Shown: piece by piece, positions 53,989-61,088 of the stretch
How positions within the stretch are numbered: the stretch's first letter is position 1
Layout: each line of letters starts with the position of its first letter
Assembly (NCBI RefSeq): GCF_943371865.1
Contig: NZ_CALRWL010000016.1
Location: forward strand, 43,592-107,591
Reading direction: 5' to 3'
Length of the DNA: 64,000 nucleotides
DNA from: Azorhizobium sp943371865
GTDB lineage: Bacteria > Pseudomonadota > Alphaproteobacteria > Rhizobiales > Xanthobacteraceae
The notes under the pieces: model-generated
Told to the model about the DNA's origin: nothing
The model's database searches: none
The model's input: the letters and a program-made list of their open reading frames with translations, nothing else
Position numbers and translations under genes: made by a program

Positions 53989-55788
53989 TCATACCGCGGG
54001 CCCGCCGTCCTCCCCCTCCTCGTGCGGGAGGCGGCGCAGTTTCCGGCGCATGCGGCGCACCCACCCCTGCGCCCGCGTGCCGCCGACGGTCTCGAACCGC
54101 AGCGCCGCGTGGCTGACCCGCCCTTCGGTCACCGTCAGCGCCTCCATGGCCGCATTCCCAAGGGGAAAGCGCATGCCCGGCAGCGGCCGTTCGTCGGTGC
54201 GGTCGGCGAAGGCGTCCGCAATGGTCAGCAGACGATCCTCGTCCCGCACCGCCAGGCCATAGAGTTCGGCGACATCGCCCACCCGCACGTCCCCGCCAAA
54301 CGGGAAGCCGGCGACAATGTCGCTCCGGGTACGCTCCTCCACCATGAACAGCGGGTCGAGGCGATGCACCCGCTGGGGTGGCGCCAGCAGATAGGCATAG
54401 TCGCCATTGTGCAGCACGCCCGCTTCCTCCGGCGTCAGCACCTGCCCCTTGCGTACCACCAGCACCAGGCGTGCCCAGGGTGGGAGCAGGCCGGAGCTGA
54501 TCGCCAGGGTGTCGCCGGTCACCGGATAGGCGACCAGTTCGTGCTCGCTCTGGCCCGGCAGATCGATTTCAAAGCGCCGCGTCTCGCGCAGCGGCTCGGC
54601 CAAGGCCACATCAAGCTTGCGGGCGGCGAACACGAGGCTCCAGCCGTGCAGGATTAAGGACACCAGCACGACGACGAAGGCCACGTTGAAATAAACCTCC
54701 GCGCCCGGCAGTTGCGCCAGCATGGGAATTGTGGCGAGGAAGATGGAGACCGCCCCGCGCAGCCCCGCCCAGGACACGAAGGTCTTCTCCCGCCAGGAAA
54801 AGCTGAAAGGCCATAGGCAGAGGAAGACCGCCGCGGGACGCGCCACCAGCATCAGGAAGGCCGCGATGCCCAGCGCGGGCGGGAGAAATTGCACCATGTG
54901 CGCAGGCGATACCAGCAGCCCCAGCATCACGAACATCACGATCTGGCACAGCCACGTCACGGTGTCATGAAAGCTGGTAATGGCCGCAATGGCCCGCACA
55001 GGACGGTTTCCCAGCACCAGCCCGGCGAGATAGACCGCCAGGAAACCGGACCCGTGCACCAGCGCGGTTGCGGCGTAGATCAGGATCGCCGATGCCACCA
55101 CCATGGCGGGGTGCAGCCCACTGGGCAGATCGAGCCGGTTCAGCACGAACGCAATGGCGAAACCGCCGGCAACGCCCATGGCTGCGCCAAGCACGACCTG
55201 CTGCAGCATTCCCGCAGAAAGTGCCCAGCCGGGACTTCCCGCCCCCGAGGCGATCAGTTCCACCAACGTCACGGTCAGGAAGACGGCAGCCGGATCATTG
55301 GTCGCCGACTCGATCTCGATGACCGCACCCATCCTGCGCCCGAGCCGCAACCCTTGCGCGCGCACCAAAAACAGCACCGCCGCCGCGTCGGTAGAAGCGA
55401 CGATCGAGCCCACCAGAAGACTTTCCCACACTCCCAGTCCCAGCAGCGGCACCGCTGCCAGCGCGACCAGACCGGCGGTGAAGATCACCCCCACGGTGGA
55501 CAGAAGAACCGCCGGCGCCAGGGCGCCGCGCATGGTCGAGGCCCGCATGCGCAGGCCGCCGTCGAACAGGATGACGGAGAGGGCCGCCGACCCGACCAGA
55601 TACGTGGCCCAATAATCGGCGAAGTGGATCTGCCCTGGCCCCGATTCGCCCGCGAGCACGCCGACGAGCAGGAACACCAGCAGGATCGGCGCGCCGAACC
55701 GCGCCGCGAGCAGACTTGAAACCGTACCCAGCAGGACAAGGGCGGACCCGACCAGCAGGATCAGGTCGGAGAGGAAGACATTACCCAT
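53989..55788 (-). CDS. CPA1 potassium/proton antiporter, NhaP2/CvrA type
   Basis: The 599-residue product has about 12-13 spans with the cation/proton antiporter signatures ILFDGGLRMRASTM, VGSIVASTDAAAVLFLVRAQ and ESATNDPAAVFLTV (the ND pair), then WAGLRGAVSIFLATIP. After residue about 400 come a TrkA_C domain (FEIDLPGQSEHELVAYPVTG, LVLVVRKGQVLTPEEAGVLH) and a CorC_HlyC-like domain (VRVGDVAELYGLAV). This is the layout of NhaP2/CvrA, which exchange K+ for H+. The start ATG 55788 follows AAAGGGA. It may help ion balance alongside the Kdp system at the window's end, but no operon links them. Confidence 0.92.
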   Translation of the reverse strand: MGNVFLSDLILLVGSALVLLGTVSSLLAARFGAPILLVFLLVGVLAGESGPGQIHFADYWATYLVGSAALSVILFDGGLRMRASTMRGALAPAVLLSTVGVIFTAGLVALAAVPLLGLGVWESLLVGSIVASTDAAAVLFLVRAQGLRLGRRMGAVIEIESATNDPAAVFLTVTLVELIASGAGSPGWALSAGMLQQVVLGAAMGVAGGFAIAFVLNRLDLPSGLHPAMVVASAILIYAATALVHGSGFLAVYLAGLVLGNRPVRAIAAITSFHDTVTWLCQIVMFVMLGLLVSPAHMVQFLPPALGIAAFLMLVARPAAVFLCLWPFSFSWREKTFVSWAGLRGAVSIFLATIPMLAQLPGAEVYFNVAFVVVLVSLILHGWSLVFAARKLDVALAEPLRETRRFEIDLPGQSEHELVAYPVTGDTLAISSGLLPPWARLVLVVRKGQVLTPEEAGVLHNGDYAYLLAPPQRVHRLDPLFMVEERTRSDIVAGFPFGGDVRVGDVAELYGLAVRDEDRLLTIADAFADRTDERPLPGMRFPLGNAAMEALTVTEGRVSHAALRFETVGGTRAQGWVRRMRRKLRRLPHEEGEDGGPAV

Positions 55789-55932
55789 CCGGTCCCTTTC
55801 GAGGCGCGATTTGCATCCGTTCTGATATGGATCCGCAGTAGCCCAATCGTTCCACCGCGGCTATGGTTTCGAAATCCTGGGTTGTCTCTTGCGTTCGGGG
55901 GAACGCGACGTCCCAGGTCAGGGAACAGTACC

Positions 55933-56211
55933 ATGCCTCTTGGTTACGCTGCCCATGCTTACCTGGTAAAGGCTTACTTGCGCACCTCATCCGGCGCCGT
56001 CATTGCTGAGCCAGATACCGTTTGCTTCGATCTTGACCTTGCGATGGAGATCGCCGACTGCGATCAACATTACGCTGCGGGTCTTGCGGTTTATGCCTTG
56101 GATGAAGACGGCCTGCTGCTGGGCGATTTCCCGTTGGTGAGCCACGGGATGGTGGTGCCCCCGCAGATGGTCCCGGTGATGAACACCAAGCTGGCCCATT
56201 TCGCAGCCTGA
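55933..56211 (+). CDS. Hypothetical protein (92 aa), lower GC
   Basis: The start ATG 55933 (MPLGYAAHAYLVKAYLRTSS) is preferred over the open frame from 55882. The 92-residue product has a small alpha/beta pattern (TVCFDLDLAMEIADCDQHYA, VYALDEDGLLLGDFPLVSHG). GC content and codon use are lower than in neighbours, hinting at a less adapted or acquired gene. No family is recognised. It lies alone between two - strand genes, followed by 240 bases without a gene. Confidence 0.5.
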   Translation: MPLGYAAHAYLVKAYLRTSSGAVIAEPDTVCFDLDLAMEIADCDQHYAAGLAVYALDEDGLLLGDFPLVSHGMVVPPQMVPVMNTKLAHFAA

Positions 56212-56451
56212 CAACTTCGCTCCCGACATTGATCGGTGTCGCCTTGAACGGCTGTAGGAACCCGCGGGTTCCGTGCGGCGGTGAGTGGCCGTTGGCATCC
56301 GCCCCAGGACTTCTCGCGGGCGGTTATCAACGCATGTGCGCGGGTACAACGGATCTTCGCGCGCGCTGCCAAGCGGTTTGCGCGATTGGAATGACACAAA
56401 CTCAGAAGTTCAATCGTTTCCGCGCAGCGTGAGTCGCCGGGAAACGCGCCA

Positions 56452-57681
56452 TCAATTGTGACGCTCGGAACGCGGTTCCCTGCGCGATGGCAGATCGTGA
56501 CCGGCCGCTCGCGCCGGTGTGGCGACGACGCGGTCGCGCCCCTCGCGCTTGGCGTCGTACAATAGCCGGTCCGCCTGGGCGATGGCCGAGGCGATCGCCT
56601 GACCCGGCACGATCGTGGCAATGCCAAGGCTCGCGGTCGGCAGTGGCGCGATCTTGACCCGCTGCCCCGCGTCGGCGCCATCCAGCCCAGCCACCATATG
56701 GGCGACCGTTTCCTGGAAAGCGCCGCGGACCGCCTCGGCCATGGACGTTGCGGCAGCCACATTGCGGGTGGCGGAAAAAAACGCGAATTCATCGCCACCC
56801 AATCGGCCGACGCAGCTTGTCACACCGCACTGCGCAAGCAGCGCACGTGCAATCGCTTGCAGCACCTCATCGCCGAACTGATGGCCGAAATTGTCGTTCA
56901 CTGTCTTGAAGTGATCGATGTCGACAATGGTGACGGTCGCCATTCCATGGGTGGGCATCTGAGCAACGAGGCGGGCGCAGGCTTCGTCGAAGCCGCGCCG
57001 GTTGAGGACGCCCGTGAGCGGGTCGAGGTGCGACACCGACCTTAGCCGTTCAATGATGTTCATGCACACGGCAAGCAGGATGGCGAAGCTGAGAAGGACT
57101 CCGAGCGCCGCCCCGGTCACCTTGAAGATGAAGCCCCAGATCGATTCTTGCCATTCGTTGGGCGCTCCCCCCTCAATGCTGAAGACGAAGAAGATCCCGC
57201 TCTGGATCAAAAGCGCAGCGGCCACGGTGAGGAAGGCGCCATAGAGCAGACGATCGCCGGCATGTCGCCAGCGACCGTAGGAGGCGCCAAGGGCCACCAC
57301 CAATTGCAAACCGCAAGCGGCTTGCACCAGCGTCGTCTCCACGCGCACGCTCGCGAAGATACCCACCGAGACGGCCGCGGCCACGACCCCCGCGCCGACG
57401 ATCGCGGCACGCAGCCTGCGATGCCCCGGCGCGTGAAAATGGCGGGCGACACCGCTGGCCATGACATAGGTGCCGAGCAGGAGGAAGCTATCTTCGACCA
57501 CCGGCTTGATCACCGACAGGTTCTCGATACGGCAGATGGTGATGCCGTAGCCGATTCCCAGCAGAATGAAGGCCGCGCCCCAGTGGCCGGCCTCGATGCC
57601 GATCCGTTGCAGATACAGGAAAAACAGCCCGAACAGCCCGAAGCCAATGGGCAGTGACCATTCGAGAACGAGTTGCTCCAT
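56452..57681 (-). CDS. Membrane diguanylate cyclase (GGDEF)
   Basis: The 409-residue product has about seven membrane spans in its first 215 residues, a short linker (NIIERLRSVSHLDPLTGVLN) and a GGDEF domain with the intact active motif in GRLGGDEFAFFS and the metal/substrate site VDIDHFKTVNDNFGHQFGDE. An inhibitory RxxD site is not obvious. It makes c-di-GMP and its membrane part may sense an unknown signal. The start ATG 57681 follows GGAG. A PilZ receptor is encoded at 9040-9357; linkage is not implied. Confidence 0.93.
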   Translation of the reverse strand: MEQLVLEWSLPIGFGLFGLFFLYLQRIGIEAGHWGAAFILLGIGYGITICRIENLSVIKPVVEDSFLLLGTYVMASGVARHFHAPGHRRLRAAIVGAGVVAAAVSVGIFASVRVETTLVQAACGLQLVVALGASYGRWRHAGDRLLYGAFLTVAAALLIQSGIFFVFSIEGGAPNEWQESIWGFIFKVTGAALGVLLSFAILLAVCMNIIERLRSVSHLDPLTGVLNRRGFDEACARLVAQMPTHGMATVTIVDIDHFKTVNDNFGHQFGDEVLQAIARALLAQCGVTSCVGRLGGDEFAFFSATRNVAAATSMAEAVRGAFQETVAHMVAGLDGADAGQRVKIAPLPTASLGIATIVPGQAIASAIAQADRLLYDAKREGRDRVVATPARAAGHDLPSRREPRSERHN

Positions 57682-57729
57682 GTCCGCTCCCTGCGCGGTT
57701 CATATCAAGCGGTTATTCTTACCGCCAGC

Positions 57730-58728
57730 CTAGGCAGAAGGCGCAGGAATGGGCATGGCTCCCGTCCCCAGAAGGGTGTCGAAATAGCTGATGGTCCGCA
57801 CCAGCCCCTCGCGCAAAGCGATGGTGGGGAGCCACCCCAGGGTGTCGCGGGCCTGGGTGATGTCCGGCTGGCGCTGCTTGGGATCATCCTGCGGCAAAGG
57901 TCGCTGCACGATCCGGGACGATCCGCCAATGAGTTCAATCACCATTTCAGCCAGTTGGCGGATGGTGAATTCGGACGGGTTGCCGATGTTGATGGGCCCC
58001 ACCACCTCGCGCGGGCTTTCCATCATGGCGATCAGGCCGCGCACAAGGTCATCCACATAGCAGAACGACCGGGTCTGCGAGCCATCGCCGAAAATGGTGA
58101 TGTCCTCGCCCCGCAGCGCCTGGACAATGAAATTGGAGACCACGCGCCCGTCATTGGGGTGCATCCGAGGGCCGTAGGTATTGAAAATCCGTACCACTTT
58201 GATCGCTAATTGGTGTTGGCGATGGTAGTCGAAAAACAGCGTCTCGGCGCACCTTTTGCCTTCATCATAGCAGGAGCGCGGGCCGATGGGATTGACGTTG
58301 CCCCAATAGTCCTCGGTCTGCGGATGGACTTCCGGGTCGCCATAGACCTCGGAGGTGGAGGCCTGGAGGATGGGCACCCGCAACCGTTTGGCCAGTCCCA
58401 GCGTATTGATGGCCCCGATGACGCTGGTCTTCAGCGTCTGCACCGGATCGAACTGGTAATGCACCGGCGAGGCCGGGCACGCCAGATTGTAGATCTCATC
58501 CACCTCGATGTAGAGCGGGAAGGTGATGTCGTGGCGCATCAGTTCGAACCGCGGATGGGTCAGCAAATTCTGAACATTGCTGCGGGCGCCGGTGTAGAAA
58601 TTGTCGATGCACAACACTTCGTGGCCGCGCGCCAGCAGCGCCTCGCACAGATGCGAGCCGACGAAGCCGGCGCCGCCGGTGACGGCGATGCGCTTGGGCA
58701 GCAGGCCATTCGGGTTGATATTCACCAT
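57730..58728 (-). CDS. uxs: UDP-glucuronate decarboxylase (UDP-xylose synthase)
   Basis: The 332-residue product is an extended short-chain dehydrogenase: NAD site AVTGGAGFVGSHLCEALLAR, DNFYTGARSNVQNL, the UXS-type HDITFPLYIEVDEIYNLACP followed by ASPVHYQFDPVQTLKTSV, SER/YxxxK site (ASTSEVYGDP, SCYDEGKRCAETL) and FGDGSQTRSFCYVDDLVRGL. These match UDP-glucuronate decarboxylases, giving UDP-xylose (or the 4-keto intermediate) for exopolysaccharide or LPS. Some relatives are UDP-glucuronate 4-epimerases; the SPVHYQ segment favours the decarboxylase. The start ATG 58728 has a weak ribosome site. Confidence 0.88.
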   Translation of the reverse strand: MVNINPNGLLPKRIAVTGGAGFVGSHLCEALLARGHEVLCIDNFYTGARSNVQNLLTHPRFELMRHDITFPLYIEVDEIYNLACPASPVHYQFDPVQTLKTSVIGAINTLGLAKRLRVPILQASTSEVYGDPEVHPQTEDYWGNVNPIGPRSCYDEGKRCAETLFFDYHRQHQLAIKVVRIFNTYGPRMHPNDGRVVSNFIVQALRGEDITIFGDGSQTRSFCYVDDLVRGLIAMMESPREVVGPINIGNPSEFTIRQLAEMVIELIGGSSRIVQRPLPQDDPKQRQPDITQARDTLGWLPTIALREGLVRTISYFDTLLGTGAMPIPAPSA

Positions 58729-58843
58729 GTCGCGCAGATCCCCGCAGCCAAAGCCAGACCGCTGCCCCCTCGGTCCGGCGGGAAGCGGCGGCCTCTCCTA
58801 GCGCGAAAGCCGGCGCGGGACCATGCCCGCGCTCGGTCTGCCT

Positions 58844-59914
58844 TCAGTCTCGGGTGTGAAAGCTGGCGTTGCCCAGGCCGGTGCCGATGGTCAGCACCGC
58901 CCAGTTTGGCACGTCGGCCATCCACGGCCGCTCGCTCAAGCCCTGAATGACGGCGTCATTGTGCATGACCACCATGGTGTCGTGGCCGCTGATGCTGGGG
59001 ATGGCCTCCCGGATGCGCTCGGGCAGGTGGAAATGGTCGCTGTCCCATTTGCCGGGCAGGTTTTGCACGCCCCGTTCGATGCTGCCGTCGGCATTGATGA
59101 TGCCGGGACAGGCGATGCCGATGAAGGGAGCCACCGCCATCTTGTCCGCCTCGGCCTTGGCGATGAGGCCGCGGATCATCTTGACCAGGCGGTCCACCGC
59201 CTCTTCGCGCCCCAGACGGTCTTCATCCGCATGGCGCCACAGGTCGAGCTCGCAGACATCGGCCTTCTTGAGATTGGCGTCTTTCTTGGCGTTGTGGCGC
59301 ACCATGCCGCAGCGGATGTTGGAGCCGCCGATGTCCACGGCGATGATGCCGTCATAGCCGGAGAAGATCCAGGACGGCGCCAGATGCAGGCAGCCGATCA
59401 GGCCGCCCTCGTCGGGGTGGTGGCGCAGGGGCTGGATTTCCAGCTTTTTATCTGCCGCGCGGAGCAAAGCGCCGGCGCGGGCGATGGCCAGTTCACCCAC
59501 CCGCGCCTCCATGAGGCCGCCGCCAACGACGATGTGGGTGACCTCGCGCCAGGCCTTTTGTGACGTAAATGTCTTCACCACATGCGCGAAGTTCCCCGCA
59601 AAATCCTCGATGGCACCTTGCACCACCGCCGCCGCATCCGCGTCGCCCTCCGCGAGGAACTTGTCGAGCTTCTTCTTGCTGATGTGGGCGTCGAGATCCT
59701 CCTCGAACGGGTCCTTGCCCATGTCCCGCAGATGGACCCGCCAATCGCGGATGGACGCCCGGAAAGCCTTGCCGTTGGCCTTGTCGCCGACGAAGCCGTC
59801 CTTGTCCTTGACCTCGAGATTATAGCTGGTGACCTCGACGCCCGGGAGCTGGGCAGCACCGTGGGAGCCGAACGGAGGGGTCACGTCGGAAGAGGATTTC
59901 TCGGACAAAGCCAT
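58844..59914 (-). CDS. ROK-type sugar kinase-like protein with permuted motif order
   Basis: The start ATG 59914 (MALSEKSSSDVTPPFGSHGA) gives 356 residues. The actin-fold kinase motifs are all present but in an unusual order. Residues 93-180 look like the C-terminal half of a ROK kinase (VTHIVVGGGLMEARVG, adenosine motif; LEIQPLRHHPDEGGLIGCLH), residues 190-205 give the N-terminal phosphate-1 motif (IIAVDIGGSNIRCGMV), and residues 310-350 give the catalytic MHNDAVIQG and phosphate-2 TIGTGLGN, after which the protein ends. The canonical order is phosphate-1, catalytic Asp, phosphate-2, adenosine. The ROK zinc motif is absent. A sugar kinase or related ATPase role is plausible; substrate unknown. 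Confidence 0.75.
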   Translation of the reverse strand: MALSEKSSSDVTPPFGSHGAAQLPGVEVTSYNLEVKDKDGFVGDKANGKAFRASIRDWRVHLRDMGKDPFEEDLDAHISKKKLDKFLAEGDADAAAVVQGAIEDFAGNFAHVVKTFTSQKAWREVTHIVVGGGLMEARVGELAIARAGALLRAADKKLEIQPLRHHPDEGGLIGCLHLAPSWIFSGYDGIIAVDIGGSNIRCGMVRHNAKKDANLKKADVCELDLWRHADEDRLGREEAVDRLVKMIRGLIAKAEADKMAVAPFIGIACPGIINADGSIERGVQNLPGKWDSDHFHLPERIREAIPSISGHDTMVVMHNDAVIQGLSERPWMADVPNWAVLTIGTGLGNASFHTRD

Positions 59915-60071
59915 TGGGGTTCCAGTCGTATGATACACGATGGAACAACGTCACAAACGTCATTGAGTTGCCGAGGTCACGCTAGAAAAGGTCCAGGGCG
60001 CCCAAACGGACACACGCCCACCTCACTCCCGCCGGACGGACAGCCGGATACCGGCCCCTCGCCCCGGACGT

Positions 60072-60272
60072 TCAGCCCGGACGCTGGTTCACGAACCGCA
60101 CCGCTTCGATGGGCGAGGTGAAGGTGATGATGCGCACGTCCTTGCTGCCGCAGACATCGCAGCGCAGGCGCGCGGCGGGCGTCACTTCGGCATCCGGTTC
60201 CATGGTGAGTTCGGCCGAGGGCTTTCCAAGAATGGAACGGCGGCGGCAACGCGGGCATTCAGCGCAGATCAT
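60072..60272 (-). CDS. Small zinc-ribbon protein
   Basis: The start ATG 60272 (MICAECPRCRRRSILGKPSA) gives 66 residues, with no strong ribosome site. Two CxxC knuckles (CAECPRC and CDVCGSKD) separated by about 35 residues form a zinc-ribbon-like pattern. The C-terminal half (VRIITFTSPIEAVRFVNQ) is beta-rich. Such small proteins often bind nucleic acid or serve as metal-binding adaptors; no function is assigned. Confidence 0.6.
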   Translation of the reverse strand: MICAECPRCRRRSILGKPSAELTMEPDAEVTPAARLRCDVCGSKDVRIITFTSPIEAVRFVNQRPG

Positions 60273-60330
60273 GGCGCGACTATACACATAATCACGCAGG
60301 AATTGAGGCGCCTCTTCCCGCTCCCGCCCC

Positions 60331-61014
60331 CTACTCCGCCATGCGATAGCCGATGCCGGCCTCGGTCAGGATCAGGGCCGGCGCGGTGGGCTCGGCCTCC
60401 AGGCGCTGGCGCAGCTGGCCCACATAGACCCGCAGATATTGGGTGTCGTGCAGATGTGCCGGCCCCCACACCGCGCCGAGGATCTGGCGATGGGTCAGCA
60501 CCTTGCCGGAATGGCGGGCGAGATAGACCAGGAGGTCGAACTCCTTCGGGGTGAGCTTCACCTCCACCCCGTCCCGCGTCACCCGATGGCGGGGACGGTC
60601 GATCTCCACCGGCCCCACCCGCAGCACCGCCTCGACATTGCTCTCCGGCGCCCGCTGGCGCAGAGCGGCACGGATGCGGGCCATGAGTTCGCCCACCCCG
60701 AACGGCTTGTTGACGAAATCATCCGCGCCCAGGTCCAGCGCCTCGATCTTCTCCGCTTCCCGGTCGCGGGCGGACAGGACGATGACCGGCACCTTGGAGA
60801 ATTGCCGCAGCCGCCGGATCACCTCCTTGCCGTCCATGTCCGGCAGGCCGAGATCCAGCACCACCGCATCGGGGGGATAGGTGGCGATCTCGCGCAGGGC
60901 GCTGGCGCCGTCCTCCGCCTTGGCCACCGCATAGCCCGCCGCCGCCAGCGCCGGCTGGAGAAAGCGATGGATGGCCGGCTCGTCGTCCACCACCAGGATG
61001 CGTTGATCCATCAT
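60331..61014 (-). CDS. kdpE: KDP operon response regulator KdpE
   Basis: The start ATG 61014 (MMDQRILVVDDEPAIHRFLQ) follows AGGAG. The 227-residue product has a receiver domain with phosphoacceptor Asp in VVLDLGLPDMDGKEV and Lys in GADDFVNKPFGVGEL, and an OmpR-type winged helix (VKLTPKEFDLLVYLARHSGK, RVYVGQLRQRLEAEP). It activates the kdpFABC potassium pump operon. It follows kdpD by 74 bases that hold a palindromic repeat. Confidence 0.94.
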   Translation of the reverse strand: MMDQRILVVDDEPAIHRFLQPALAAAGYAVAKAEDGASALREIATYPPDAVVLDLGLPDMDGKEVIRRLRQFSKVPVIVLSARDREAEKIEALDLGADDFVNKPFGVGELMARIRAALRQRAPESNVEAVLRVGPVEIDRPRHRVTRDGVEVKLTPKEFDLLVYLARHSGKVLTHRQILGAVWGPAHLHDTQYLRVYVGQLRQRLEAEPTAPALILTEAGIGYRMAE

Positions 61015-61036
61015 GCGATATCTCCTAGAGCACGCG

Positions 61037-61065
61037 CCGATCAGCTTGCACCGCAAGCTGATCGG
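61037..61065. repeat. Palindromic repeat between kdpD and kdpE
   Basis: CCGATCAGCTTG (61037-61048) and CAAGCTGATCGG (61054-61065) form a perfect 12-base-pair stem with a five-base loop. The TGATCGG end is shared with the repeat at 61091-61140. It may act as an mRNA processing hairpin separating kdpD and kdpE expression or be one of a dispersed family. Confidence 0.6.
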
Positions 61066-61088
61066 ATAACGCGTTCTCTCTCAATATA

